Shown one piece after another: positions 10,401 to 18,380 of a stretch of 64,000 nucleotides of DNA. Position 1 is the first letter of the stretch. Every line of letters begins with the position of its first letter. The notes beneath the pieces are model-generated. The model saw nothing but the letters and a program-made list of their open reading frames with translations. It did not search any database and was not told where the DNA came from. This stretch comes from Burkholderia sp. NRF60-BP8 (GTDB lineage Bacteria; Pseudomonadota; Gammaproteobacteria; Burkholderiales; Burkholderiaceae), in assembly GCF_001522585.2 (NCBI RefSeq), contig NZ_CP013374.1, forward strand, positions 372,001 through 436,000. Direction: 5' to 3'. A program made the position numbers and the translations under genes.

Positions 10401-13400
10401 ACCGCCAGCGTGCTGCCGCCGCCGATCGTCGTGTTGCCGGTGTACGTGCCGGCGCCGGTCAGCGTCGTCGTCGACGGGCCGGTCACCGCGAGGTTGCCGC
10501 CGCCCGAGATCGCGCCGCCGAGGCCGAGATTGTTCGCGCCGCCGACCGTCAGCGTCGAGCCCGAACCGAGATTGATCGCATTGGTCAGCGTCGTGCCTGC
10601 GACGCTCGTGCCGAGCGAGCCGCCCGCGCCGCTCGTGTTCAGCGCGCCCGTGCCGAGCGCCGAGCCGCTGCCCGCGATCAGCGTGCCGCCGCCCGTCAGG
10701 TTCGTGCCGCCCGTGTACGTGTTGTTGCCGGTCAGCGTTTCGGTGCCCGTGCCCGACAGCGTGAGGCTGCCGCCCGCGCCGGCGATCGTGCCGCCGTACG
10801 TGCCGCTGCCCGCCCCGCCGAGCGTCAGGTTGTTGCCGCCGAGGTTCACCGTCGAACCGGCCACGCCCGACAGCGTGCCCGTCGTCTGCGGCGTGGTCGC
10901 GCCGCTGACGTCGAAGGTCGCGCCCGCACCGGCGAGATTCACCGGGCTGCTCGCGGACAGGCTGCCGCCCGCGCCGATCGCCAGCGTGCCGCTGTTGATC
11001 GTCGTCGCGCCCGTGTACGTGTTGGTGCCGGTCAGCGTTTCCGTCCCCGTGCCGGCCATCGTCAGCCCGCCGGTGCCGCCGATCGTCCCCGCATAGCTGC
11101 CGTTGCCGGTACCGGCCAGCGTCAGCGTGTTGCCGCCGAGGTTCACGTTCGTACCCGCGACGCCGGACAGCATCCCGCTCGTCTGCGGCACGGTCGCCGC
11201 GCTGATGTCGAGCGTCGCGCCCGTGCCGGCGAGATCGAGCGCGCTGCCCGACGACAGGCTGCCGCCCGCACCGACCGCCAGCGTGCTGCCGCCGCCGATC
11301 GTCGTGTTGCCGGTATAGGTGTTCACGCCCGTGAGCGTGGTCGTCGACGGGCCGCTGACCGACAGGCCGCCGCTGCCCGAGATCCCGCCGCCCAGCCCGA
11401 GATCGTTCGCACCGCCAACCGTCAGCGTCGACCCTGCGCCGAGATTGATCGCATTGCCGAGCGTCGTGCCGCCGACGCTCGTGCCGAGCGAGCCGCCCGC
11501 GCCCGTCACGTTGAGCGCGCCGGAACCCAGTGCGCTGCCGTTGCCGGCAATGAGCCCGCCGCCGGCGAGCGTGGTGCCGCCCGTGTACGTGTTCGTGCCG
11601 GTGAGTGTCGTGGTGCCCGCGCCGGTCTGCGCAAGGCCGCCGCTGCCGGAAATCGTGCCGCTCAGGCCGAGATCGTTCGCGCCGTTCAGGCCGAGCGTCG
11701 CGCCCGCGCCGAGCGTGACCGCATTGCCGAGCGTCGTGCCGCTCACGCTCGCGTTCAGCGTGCCGTTGCCGGTCACGTTCAATGCGCCGGAACCGAGCGC
11801 CGTGTTGCTGCCCACGCTCAGTCCGCCGCTGCTCAACGTCGTCCCGCCGCTGTAGGTGTTCGCGCCGCCGAGCGTGGTCGTGCCCGAGCCGGACTGCACC
11901 ACGCCGCCCGCGCCGGAAATCATGCCGTTCAGGCCGAAGTCGAACGCGCCGCCGAGATTCAGCGTCGAACCGGCGCCCAGATCGACGGCGTTCGCCAGCA
12001 GCAGGTTGGCCGTGCTCGCGCTGAGCGTGCCGCCGCTGCCGGTGACGCCGAGTGTGCCCGTGCCGAGCGCCGTGTTGTTGCCGACCGACAGGCTGCCGGC
12101 GCTCAACGTCGTGCCGCCCGAGAACGTGTTCGCACCGAGCAGCGTCGTCGTGCCGGTGCCGGTTTGCGCGAGACTACCGGCGCCGGAAATGGTCCCGCCG
12201 AGGCTCAGGTCGGCCGCGCCGTTCAGGCCAAGTGTCGCGCCCGCGCCGAGATTCACCGCATTGCCGAGCACCGTGCCGCCGATATTCGTCGCGAGCGAGC
12301 CGCCCGCGCCCGAGAGATTCAGTGCCCCGGTGCCGAGCGCCGCGCCGTTGCCGGCGATCAGCGTGCCGCCGCCGGTCAGGTTCGTGCCGCCCGTGTACGT
12401 GTTGGTCCCGTTCAGCGTTTCGGTGCCCGTGCCCGACAGCGTCAGGCTCCCGCCCGCTCCCGCGAGCGTGCCGGCGAACGTGCCGCTGCCCGTGCCGCCC
12501 AGTATCAGGCCGTTGCCGCCGAGGTTCACCGTCGAACCGGCCACGCCCGACAGCGTGCCGATCGCCTGCGGCAGTGCTGCCCCGCTCAGGTCGAACGTCG
12601 CGCCGGCGCCACCCAGATTCACGGCGCCGCCCGCGGCCAGGCTGCCGCCCGCGCCGATCGCCAGCGTGCCGCTGTTGATCGTCGTGCCGCCGCTGTAGGT
12701 GTTCGCGCCGGTGAGCGTCTCCGTGCCGGTGCCGGCCATCGTCAGCCCGCCCGCACCGCCGATCGTGCCGCCGAACGTGCCGTTGGCGGCGCCGCCGAGC
12801 GTCAGCGTATTGCCACCGAGATTCACCGCCGAGCCGGCTGCGCCGACCAGCCCGCCCGTCGCCTGCGGCGACGTGGCCGCGCTCAGGTCGAGCGTCGCGC
12901 CCGCGCCTGCCAGATCGAACAAGCTGCCGCCGGACAGGCTGCCGCCCGCGCCCACCGCGAGCGTGCTGCCGTTGCCGATCGTCGTGTTGCCGGTGTAGCT
13001 GCCCGCCCCCGTGAGCGTCGTGATCGACGGGCCGTTCACCGCGAGGTTGCCGCCGCCCGAAATCGCACCGCCCAGGCCCAGGTTGTTCGCGCCGCCGACC
13101 GTCAGCGTCGCGCCCGCGCCCAGGTTCACCGCATTGCCGAGTACCGTGCCGCCGACGCTCGTGCCGAGCGAGCCGCCCGCGCCCGTCACGTTCAGCGCCC
13201 CCGTGCCGAGCGCCGCGCCGTTGCCCGCGATCAGTCCACCGCCGGCGAGCGTCGTGCCGCCCGTGAACGTGTTCGCGCCGAGCAGCGTCGTCGTGCCGCT
13301 GCCGGTTTGCGCAAGCCCGCCGTCGCCGGCAATCACGCCGCCGAGGCTCAGATCGGCCGCGCCGTTCAGGCCGAGCGTCGCGCCGGCGCCGAGGTTCACC

Positions 13401-16400
13401 GCGTTGCCGAGCAAGGTACCGGCGACGTTCGTCGCGAGCGTGCCGCCCGCACCGCTGACATTCAGCGCACCGGTGCCGAGCGCCGCGCCATTGCCGGCGA
13501 TCAGTCCGCCGCCGCTCAACGTCGTGCCGCCCGAGTACGTGTTCGCGCCGAGCAGCGTCGTCGTGCCGCTGCCGGTTTGCGCGAGGCTGCCGTTGCCGGC
13601 GATCGTGCCGCTCAGGCCGAGATCGTTCGCGCCGTTCAGCCCCAGCGTGACGCCGGCCCCGAGATTGACCGCGTTGCCGAGCGTCACGCCCGGCACGCTC
13701 GCGCCGAGCGAAGCCGAGCCGTTGACGTCGAGCGCGCCGACGCCGAGCGCCGCACCGCTGCCGACGAGCAGGCTGCCGCCCGTCAGCGCCGTGCCGCCCG
13801 CGTACGTGTTGTTGCCGGTCAGCGCCTGCGAGCCGGTGCCGGACAGCGTGAGCCCGCCCGCACCGCCGATGTTGCCGGCGAAGACGCCGCTGCCGCTGCC
13901 TGCCAGCGTCAGGTTGTTCGAACCGAGATCGATCGTCGAACCCGCGACACCCGACAGCGTGCCGATCGACTGCGGCGTGGTCGCACCGGCGATGTTGAAC
14001 TGCGCGCCGGCGCCCGTCAGGTTGACGGGGCTCGACGCGGCGAGGCTGCCGCCCGCGCCGATCGCGAGCGTGCCGCTGCCGATCGTGGTGCCGCCGGTAA
14101 ACGTCTCGGCCGCGGTGAGCGTCGTCGTGCCCGGGCCGCTCACGGTCAGGCCGCCCGCGCCGGAAATGATCCCGCCCAGCCCGAGATCGTTCGCACCGCC
14201 AACCGTCAGTGCCGCGCCCGCGCCGAGCTGGATCGCATTGCCGAGCACCGTGCCGCCGACGGTCGTGCCGAGCGTGCCGCCCGCGCCCGTCACGTTCAGC
14301 GCCCCCGTGCCCAGCGCGGCGCCGTTGCCGGCGAGGATTCCGCCACCGGCGAGCGTCGTGCCGCCCGAGAACGTGTTCGCGCCGGTCAACGTCGTGATGC
14401 CCGAACCGATTTGCGCGAGGCCGCCGGTACCGGCGATCACGCCGTTCAGGCCGAGATCGTTCGCGCCGGTCAACGCGAGCGTCGCGCCCGCGCCGAGGTT
14501 CACCGCATTGCCCAGCGTCGTGCCGCTCACGCTCGCGCCGAGCGCGCCGCCCGCGCCGGCGACGTTCAGCGCGCCGCTGCCCAGCGCCGTATTGCTGCCG
14601 GCGAGCAGCGTGCCGGCGCTCAGCGTCGTGCCGCCGCCGAAGGTGTTCGCGCCGGACAGCGTCGTCGTGCCCGTGCCGCTCAGCACGAGACCGCCGGTGC
14701 CGCCGATCGCGCCGCTCAGGCCGAGGTCGTTCGCGCCGTTCAGCGTCAGCGACGCGCCGTTCAGGTTGATGCCGTTCGCGAGCGCCGCGCCGGCCGCCAG
14801 ATCGGCGCTCAGCGAACCGCCCAGCCCGCTCACGTTCAACGCGCCGCCCACGCCGAGCGCCGAGTTACCGCCGACGATCAGGCTGCCGCCGCCCGTCAGG
14901 CTCGCGCCGCCCGTGAACGTGTTCGCACCGGACAGCGTCGTGGCGCCGGTGCCGCCGAGCGCCAGGCCGCCCGCGCCCGAGATCGCGCCGCTCAGGCCGA
15001 GATCGGCCGCGCCGTTCAGGCCGAGCGTCGCGCCCGCGCCCAGGTTGACCGCATTGCCGAGCACCGTGCCGCCGACGTTCGTCGCGAGCGTGCCGCCCGC
15101 GCCAGATACGTTCAGCGCGCCCGTGCCCAATGCCGCGCCGCTGCCGGCGATCAGCCCGCCGCCGCTCAGCGCCGTGCCGCCCGAGAACGTGTTCGCGCCG
15201 AGCAGCGTCGTCGTGCCGGCGCCCGATTGCGCGAGGCTGCCGCTCCCGCCGATCGCACCGCCCAGGCTCAGGTCGGCTGCGCCGTTCAGGCCGAGCGTCG
15301 CGCCCGCGCCCAGGTTGACCGCATTGCCGAGCAGCGTGCCGCCGACGCTCGTCGCAAGCGTGCCGCCCGCGCCGGATACGTTCAGCGCGCCCGTGCCGAG
15401 CGCCGCGCCAGTGCCGGCGATCAACCCGCCGCCGCTCAGTGCGGTGCCGCCCGAGAACGTGTTCGCACCGAGCAGCGTCGTCGTGCCGGTGCCGCTTTGC
15501 GCGAGGCCGCCGCTGCCGGCGATCGTGCCGCCGAGGCTCAGGCCGGCCGCGCCGTTCAGTCCCAGCGTCGCGCCTGCATCGAGATTCACCGCATTGCCGA
15601 GCAGCGTGCCGCCCACGTTCGTCGCCAGCGAGCCGCCCGTGCCGCTCACGTGCAGCGCGCCCGTGCCGAGTGCCGCGCCAGTGCCGGCGACGAGCCCGCC
15701 GCCGCTCAACGTCGTGCCGCCCGTAAACGTGTTCAGGCCGAGCAGCGTGGTCGTGCCCGAGCCGGTTTGCGCCAGCCCGCCGTTGCCGGCGATCACGCCG
15801 CCCAGCCCGAGATTGGCCGAGCCGTTCAGACCCAGGGTGACGCCGGTGTCGATGTTCACCGCGTTGCCGAGCACCGTGCCGCCGACGCTCGTACCGAGCG
15901 TGCCGCCCGCGCCCGTCACGTTCAGCGCGCCGCCGCCGAGCGCCGTCGCGGTGCCGACGAGGAGCCCGCCGCCGCCCGTCAGATTCGTTCCGCCCGTGAA
16001 CGAATTGGCGCCGTTCAGCGCCAGCGTGCCGGTGCCGCTCACGTTCAGCGCACCGGCGCCGCCGATCGCGCCCGACAACCCGAGCCCGGTCGCGCCGTCC
16101 ACCGTCAGGCCGCCGGTCAGCGTCACGTTGTTGAGCAGGTTCACGCCGGCCGCGCCGGCCTCGAGCGTGCCGCCGCCGCCGACGATCGTGCCGGTGCCCA
16201 GCGCGCCGGCGCCGTGGACGATCGCGGTGCCGCCGGTCAGCGACGCGTTCGTCGCGGTCGATGCGCCGGTGATGTCCCACGTGCCGCCCTGCACGGCGAG
16301 GTTGTTGAAATTGCCGTACGTATCGACCGCAATGGCGCCGTTCGCCGCGCCGCCGGCGGCCGTGTTCAGCTGCAGGTTGAGCGTGTTGTTGCCGCCCAGC

Positions 16401-17167
16401 CCGGCGTCGACGCCGAGCCCGACCGACGACCCGGTCAGCGCGTTGAACGTGTTCGATGTGCCGAGGGCCGCGCCCAGCGACACGTTGCCCGTGACGGTGC
16501 CGGCGTTCGTGAACGTGTTCCCTGCGCCCGGCGTGCCGCTGGGCGCGAGCGCCACCGAACCGTTGATCGTGCCGCCGCTCGCGTTGGTGAAGTTGGTCTG
16601 CGCACCGCCCGACGTGGTCACGACCTGCGCGGTCGGCCCCGCGCCGAAGCCGAGCAGGCCGGTCGTACCGATCGTGCCGGCATTCGTGATGTTCGTCGTG
16701 CCGCCGATGCCGTTGTTGACCGTCAAAGCCGGCCCGTTGACCAGCGAGCTCGTCGATCCCATCATCACGCCCGTGCTGGCGTTCGTGACGTTGACGGTGC
16801 TCGCCGACGCGCTATTGCCGACCACCGTGCCGTTCGACACGACGCTCAGCCCGGACAACGCGGGGTCGATCCGGCCGTTGTTGGTCAGCGTGACGCCGCT
16901 GCCCGTCAGCGACAGCGCGGTGCCGCCGAACAACGGCACCACGGAAATGGTCGCGCCGGGCTGGACGGTCAGGTTCAGATTGTTCGTGCCGTTCGAATAG
17001 GACGTGCTGGCTCCGGTGCAACTGACGGTCGTCGTTCCGGTGCAGGCAGCCAGGGCGTCGGCGGGGACGATCCCGGCGCCGACCAGCGCGACCAGCATGC
17101 CGGTCGGGACGAGGAGTTTCGGACGTGCTTCCGCGCGCTTTTTGTTCGAGCCCATGCGCATACGCAT
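4451..17167 (-). CDS. Giant autotransporter adhesin, 4238 aa, with 36 beta-strand (PATR-type) repeats
   Basis: This is a type Va autotransporter, expected to thread a long passenger through its own outer-membrane barrel. The start chosen is the ATG at 17167, with GGAAGG 8 bases upstream; an upstream in-frame ATG at 17200 lacks such a site. A basic leader (MRMRMGSNKKRAEARPK) is followed by a hydrophobic signal ending ADALA. The passenger carries 36 copies, by my count, of a motif like LTGANTYTGGTTL followed by GGTLxxG, typical of the autotransporter-associated beta-strand repeat and predicting a very long beta-helix. The last 280 or so residues, from about KPAVWGRLYG, form the autotransporter beta-barrel and end in LLWKF with the terminal aromatic residue needed for barrel assembly. 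The passenger has almost no cysteine after a Cys pair near the mature N-terminus. No protease or lipase motif was seen, so adhesion or aggregation is the likely role. Confidence 0.9.
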   Translation of the reverse strand: MRMRMGSNKKRAEARPKLLVPTGMLVALVGAGIVPADALAACTGTTTVSCTGASTSYSNGTNNLNLTVQPGATISVVPLFGGTALSLTGSGVTLTNNGRIDPALSGLSVVSNGTVVGNSASASTVNVTNASTGVMMGSTSSLVNGPALTVNNGIGGTTNITNAGTIGTTGLLGFGAGPTAQVVTTSGGAQTNFTNASGGTINGSVALAPSGTPGAGNTFTNAGTVTGNVSLGAALGTSNTFNALTGSSVGLGVDAGLGGNNTLNLQLNTAAGGAANGAIAVDTYGNFNNLAVQGGTWDITGASTATNASLTGGTAIVHGAGALGTGTIVGGGGTLEAGAAGVNLLNNVTLTGGLTVDGATGLGLSGAIGGAGALNVSGTGTLALNGANSFTGGTNLTGGGGLLVGTATALGGGALNVTGAGGTLGTSVGGTVLGNAVNIDTGVTLGLNGSANLGLGGVIAGNGGLAQTGSGTTTLLGLNTFTGGTTLSGGGLVAGTGAALGTGALHVSGTGGSLATNVGGTLLGNAVNLDAGATLGLNGAAGLSLGGTIAGSGGLAQSGTGTTTLLGANTFSGGTALSGGGLIAGTGAALGTGALNVSGAGGTLATSVGGTLLGNAVNLGAGATLGLNGAADLSLGGAIGGSGSLAQSGAGTTTLLGANTFSGGTALSGGGLIAGSGAALGTGALNVSGAGGTLATNVGGTVLGNAVNLGAGATLGLNGAADLGLSGAISGAGGLALGGTGATTLSGANTFTGGASLTGGGSLIVGGNSALGVGGALNVSGLGGSLSADLAAGAALANGINLNGASLTLNGANDLGLSGAIGGTGGLVLSGTGTTTLSGANTFGGGTTLSAGTLLAGSNTALGSGALNVAGAGGALGASVSGTTLGNAVNLGAGATLALTGANDLGLNGVIAGTGGLAQIGSGITTLTGANTFSGGTTLAGGGILAGNGAALGTGALNVTGAGGTLGTTVGGTVLGNAIQLGAGAALTVGGANDLGLGGIISGAGGLTVSGPGTTTLTAAETFTGGTTIGSGTLAIGAGGSLAASSPVNLTGAGAQFNIAGATTPQSIGTLSGVAGSTIDLGSNNLTLAGSGSGVFAGNIGGAGGLTLSGTGSQALTGNNTYAGGTALTGGSLLVGSGAALGVGALDVNGSASLGASVPGVTLGNAVNLGAGVTLGLNGANDLGLSGTIAGNGSLAQTGSGTTTLLGANTYSGGTTLSGGGLIAGNGAALGTGALNVSGAGGTLATNVAGTLLGNAVNLGAGATLGLNGAADLSLGGVIAGDGGLAQTGSGTTTLLGANTFTGGTTLAGGGLIAGNGAALGTGALNVTGAGGSLGTSVGGTVLGNAVNLGAGATLTVGGANNLGLGGAISGGGNLAVNGPSITTLTGAGSYTGNTTIGNGSTLAVGAGGSLSGGSLFDLAGAGATLDLSAATSPQATGGLVGAAGSAVNLGGNTLTLGGAANGTFGGTIGGAGGLTMAGTGTETLTGANTYSGGTTINSGTLAIGAGGSLAAGGAVNLGGAGATFDLSGAALPQAIGTLSGVAGSTVNLGGNGLILGGTGSGTFAGTLAGAGGSLTLSGTGTETLNGTNTYTGGTNLTGGGTLIAGNGAALGTGALNLSGAGGSLATNIGGTVLGNAVNLGAGATLGLNGAADLSLGGTISGAGSLAQTGTGTTTLLGANTFSGGTTLSAGSLSVGNNTALGTGTLGVTGSGGTLSASTANLLLANAVDLGAGSTLNLGGAFDFGLNGMISGAGGVVQSGSGTTTLGGANTYSGGTTLSSGGLSVGSNTALGSGALNVTGNGTLNASVSGTTLGNAVTLGAGATLGLNGANDLGLSGTISGSGGLAQTGAGTTTLTGTNTYTGGTTLAGGGLIAGNGSALGSGALNVTGAGGSLGTSVGGTTLGNAINLGAGSTLTVGGANDLGLGGGISGSGGLSVSGPSTTTLTGVNTYTGNTTIGGGSTLAVGAGGSLSSGSALDLAGTGATLDISAATVPQTSGMLSGVAGTNVNLGGNTLTLAGTGNGSYAGTIGGTGGLTMAGTGTETLTGTNTYTGATTINSGTLAIGAGGSLSASSPVNLAGAGATFDVSGATTPQTTGTLSGVAGSTVNLGGNNLTLGGAGSGTYGGTIAGAGGSLTLSGTGTETLTGNNTYTGGTNLTGGGTLIAGSGSALGTGALNTSGAGGSLGTSVAGTTLTNAINLGSGSTLTVGGANNLGLGGAISGGGNLAVTGPSTTTLTGAGTYTGNTTIGGGSTLAVGAGGSLSSGSAIDLTGAGSTLDVSAATSPQTTGTLSGAAGSAVNLGGNTLTLGGSGNGTFGGTVGGTGGLTLSGTGTETLTGTNTYTGATTINSGTLAIGAGGSLSASSPVNLAGAGATFDVSGATTPQTTGTLSGVAGSTVNLGGNNLTLGGTGNGTYGGTIAGAGGSLTLSGTGTETLTGNNTYTGGTNLAGGGTLIAGSNTALGTGALNTSGAGGTLAASTPGTTLGNAVNLGAGSTLTVGGTNDLGLGGAISGSGNLAVNGPSTTTLSGANTYTGSTTIGGGSTLAVGAGGSLSSGSAIDLSGTGATLDLSAATSPQTSGALSGGTGTNVNLGGNTLTLGGSGSGTYAGVIGGTGGLTLSGTGTETLTGTNTYTGATTINSGTLAIGGNGSLSSSSPVSLTAAGATLDLSGASSPQSTGAISGVAGSTVNLGNNNLTLGGSANGTYAGNIAGTGGVTMSGTGTETLTGANTYTGATTINSGTLAIGAGGSLSGTTPVSLTGAGATFDLSGATTPQTTGTLSGVAGSTVNLGGNNLTLGGTGSGTYDGTIAGAGGSLTLGGTGTETLNGTNTYTGGTSLTGGGTLIAGNGSALGTGALNMSGAGGTLGTSVAGTTLGNAVNLGAGSTLTVGGANNLGLGGAISGSGNLAVSGPSTTTLTGASSYTGNTTIGNGSTLAVGAGGSLSSGSAVDLAGAGATLDLSAATSPQSTGALAGVAGSTVNLGGNALTLGGSGSGTFGGTIAGTGGSLTLSGTGTETLTGNNTYTGGTTLSGGGTLLAGNGSALGTGTVNTSGAGGTLGTSVAGTTLTNAINLGSGSTLTVGGANNLGLGGAISGSGNLAVTGPSTTTLTGAGTYTGNTTIGGGSTLAVGAGGSLSAGSAVDLTGAGSTLDVSAATSPQTTGTLSGAAGSAVNLGGNTLTLGGSGNGTFGGTVGGTGGLTLSGTGTETLTGANTYTGATTINSGTLAIGAGGSLSGTTPVSLTGAGATFDLSGATTPQTTGTLSGVAGSTVNLGGNNLTLGGTGSSTYGGTIAGAGGSLTLAGPGTETLTGNNTYTGGTNLTGGGTLVAGSNTALGTGALNTGGAGGTLAAGTPGTTLTNAVNLGTGSTLTVGGANSLGLSGPISGSGTLALNGPATTTLSGANTYTGGTSVTGGGTLVAGTPTALGSGTLSVGGNGGTLGTSVPGTTLGNAVNLGTGSTLTVGGANNLGLSGPISGGGNLAVSGPSTTTLSGANTYTGGTAIGNGSTLAVGGNGSLSAGSALTLAGNGATLDVSGTTTPQTASALSGAAGSTVNLGGNTLTVAGPTGGSFGGTIAGTGGFAVQGGGTQTLTGVNTYTGGTTIGSGSMLALAGAGSLAPTSLVTLAGSGATLDLTGSAAPQSIGTLSGTTGSNVNLGATPLTVNTAGTSSFAGTLSGTGPLTLAGTGAQVLSGTSTLSGPTTVTGGTLAVTGSLANSPVTVGNGATVTGTGTIGGLVVSGGGTASVLQLGQPLKVAGNATFQPGSTLQVGATPQQSGALDVTGSATLNGGSVQVVAATGQYQPGKLYTIVNAGAGVQGQFSAVNSTYAFLTPTLTYNPAQVLMSLAPNGTPFTSVATTPDGQAVAGAVGTLGAGNPLFDTVLTTDAPTANRAFTQLAGDLYPSTRSVLLSDSRYVRDAVLDRARLGSQPGGALCGCEAPVSADDHSAALDRRMAAENGCTPAKSFKPAVWGRLYGSHSRFDGDGVASIDRNLYGFVVGTDAEVSSHWRVGIAGGASRSQLNTDQNESAKVNGETIALYASGRYDAWNVRGGVSQSWYRVHSERNPSFGSFSDHDTASYDANATQVFTEIGYSTAIRNVALEPFVGLGYASLHTDGFKENGGAAALQGDSDTTGLGFSTLGVRASTDVAVTTKGKVTAFGTVGWRHAFGNTQPASRLSFASGGSPFSVVGVPVARDAAVLEVGVDAAVTKNLSLGLSYSGQIGGSISDHALYGNLLWKF
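6030..16022 (-). repeat. Passenger-encoding repeat region of the autotransporter
   Basis: Thirty-six in-frame units of variable length (roughly 70 to 110 codons) encode the beta-strand repeats. At least two unit types alternate: one with ALGTGALNVSGAGGTL and one with TTPQTTGTLSGVAGSTVNL. Some pairs are almost identical at DNA level. For example 7321-7549 matches 8770-8998 base for base by eye, and 7560-7930 closely matches 10180-10560. Confidence 0.8.
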
Positions 17168-17735
17168 AATCACACCTTCCCATGAGAGAATCGACGACAC
17201 CGGGCATTCGCCGGCGCATTCAAAATGCCGGGGATAAATACCGGAATGCGTTATTCGACGTTTTTCGGAAAATACCGTCCCATCACCAATCCAAAGCGGC
17301 TGGCTGGATTAAAAACAAACAAGAACGAATCGACGAGAATTATTGAATCGGCATATTTTACTTTTAACCCCCTTCGTCACCCGGTAAATTTTCCACTAAT
17401 CAATAACAGTTGTTTTAACGACACCGGAAACGTTGCCTCGACGAGCACAGCTCATCGCACGTCCGTCCATACAGGCCAACAACGCATCCATGCCGAAACC
17501 CCGCCCGTACGGGGCTTCCCGCCCCACAATCAAACGCCGCCCGCTCCCGTCGGATAACCGCGCGCCTGTTGCCCCGCATACCGGTTCGTCAGTGCCTGCC
17601 GCCCGATCCGCCTGTCTCCCGGCGTGATCGCGAGTCAAATATAGGCCCGAGTCGCAAACGTTTTCCATCGGCCGGGTATTTTTTTGGCAAAACTCAATAT
17701 TCTTTCATTCACATTAATTCATTGGCACGCGAGAT

Positions 17736-17754
17736 GAAAATGATTCTCTTTAAA
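17736..17754 (+). promoter_or_regulatory. Possible Fur box
   Basis: GAAAATGATTCTCTTTAAA matches the classical 19-base Fur consensus at 13 positions and contains the AATGATTCTC core seen in many proteobacterial Fur sites. It lies about 150 bases upstream of iorA. The match is imperfect in its right half, and the site sits in an AT-rich stretch where chance matches are more likely. Confidence 0.3.
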
Positions 17755-17813
17755 TAAATCACGAAAATCATTAAGAAAGGCAAAAAAATCAAATTCCCCG
17801 GTGCAGGTTTTTT

Positions 17814-17845
17814 AGCGAATCTGCTTTAATTGGTTCAGATTCGCT
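17814..17845. promoter_or_regulatory. Perfect 10-bp inverted repeat upstream of iorA
   Basis: AGCGAATCTG (17814-17823) and CAGATTCGCT (17836-17845) are exact reverse complements separated by 12 AT-rich bases, 55 bases before the iorA start. This could be an operator for an unlinked regulator or a 5'-UTR hairpin. There is no T-run after it in the forward direction, so termination is unlikely. Confidence 0.5.
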
Positions 17846-17900
17846 GCATTGCCTTTCCGTCTCGCGGGCGATAACGAGGTATCCAACGGAGAACTTCACG

Positions 17901-18359
17901 ATGGTGACGTTGAACATCAACAACCGGCCGGCCGAGATCGACGCCGATCCGTCGACACCGGTGCTCTGGGTGCTGCGCGACAACCTCGGGCTGACCGGCA
18001 CCAAGTTCGGATGCGGCACCGGCGACTGCGGCGCCTGCACCGTTCACGTCGACGGCCGCCCGGCCCGAAGCTGCACGCTCGCGCTGTCGGCGGTCGGCAG
18101 CGCGCGCATCACGACGTCCGAACATCTCGCCGACGATGCGGTCGGCAAGGCCGTCCTCGACGCATGGATCCGGCACGACGTCGCGCAATGCGGCTACTGC
18201 CAGAGCGGCCAGATGATGAGTGCGGCCGGCCTGCTGCGCGGCAACAAGGCGCCGACCGATGCCGACATCGATCGCGCGATGGCCGGCAACCTGTGCCGTT
18301 GCGCGACCTACCAGCGCATCCGCGCCGCGATTCACGATGCGGCTCACGCGCTCGCCTGA
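17901..18359 (+). CDS. iorA: (2Fe-2S) small subunit of isoquinoline 1-oxidoreductase-type molybdenum hydroxylase
   Basis: This 152-residue electron-transfer subunit belongs to the xanthine oxidase family. A plant-type [2Fe-2S] domain has Cys38, Cys43, Cys46 and Cys58 in the motif GCGTGDCGACT and beyond. The C-terminal helical [2Fe-2S] domain has Cys97 and Cys100 (QCGYCQSG) and Cys132 and Cys134 (NLCRCATY). The length is normal for the family. The ATG at 17901 is preceded by GGAGA at a good distance. The large Mo-cofactor subunit begins 21 bases downstream, so the two form an operon. There is no FAD subunit, as expected for the IorAB type, which passes electrons to a cytochrome or another carrier. 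The natural substrate cannot be read from the sequence; N-heterocycles or aldehydes are typical for relatives. Confidence 0.88.
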   Translation: MVTLNINNRPAEIDADPSTPVLWVLRDNLGLTGTKFGCGTGDCGACTVHVDGRPARSCTLALSAVGSARITTSEHLADDAVGKAVLDAWIRHDVAQCGYCQSGQMMSAAGLLRGNKAPTDADIDRAMAGNLCRCATYQRIRAAIHDAAHALA

Positions 18360-18380
18360 GCCTGCCCGGAGACTGTGACC

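Larger units (their letters stand above)
17168..17900. other. Divergent AT-rich intergenic region between autotransporter and iorA
   Basis: No convincing gene is present in 730 bases. Two patches (about 17330-17420 and 17680-17830) are much richer in A+T than the surroundings and are natural promoter or silencer sites for the two divergent genes. It contains the Fur-like site at 17736 and the inverted repeat at 17814. Confidence 0.6.

Noticed and set aside
4484..17185. A 4233-codon open frame on the plus strand opposite the autotransporter gene
   Set aside because: Its translation is Arg/Ala-rich with no recognisable domain, and such antisense frames are expected when GC-rich repeats avoid A/T-rich stop codons. 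The minus-strand frame has a signal peptide, known repeats and a barrel.
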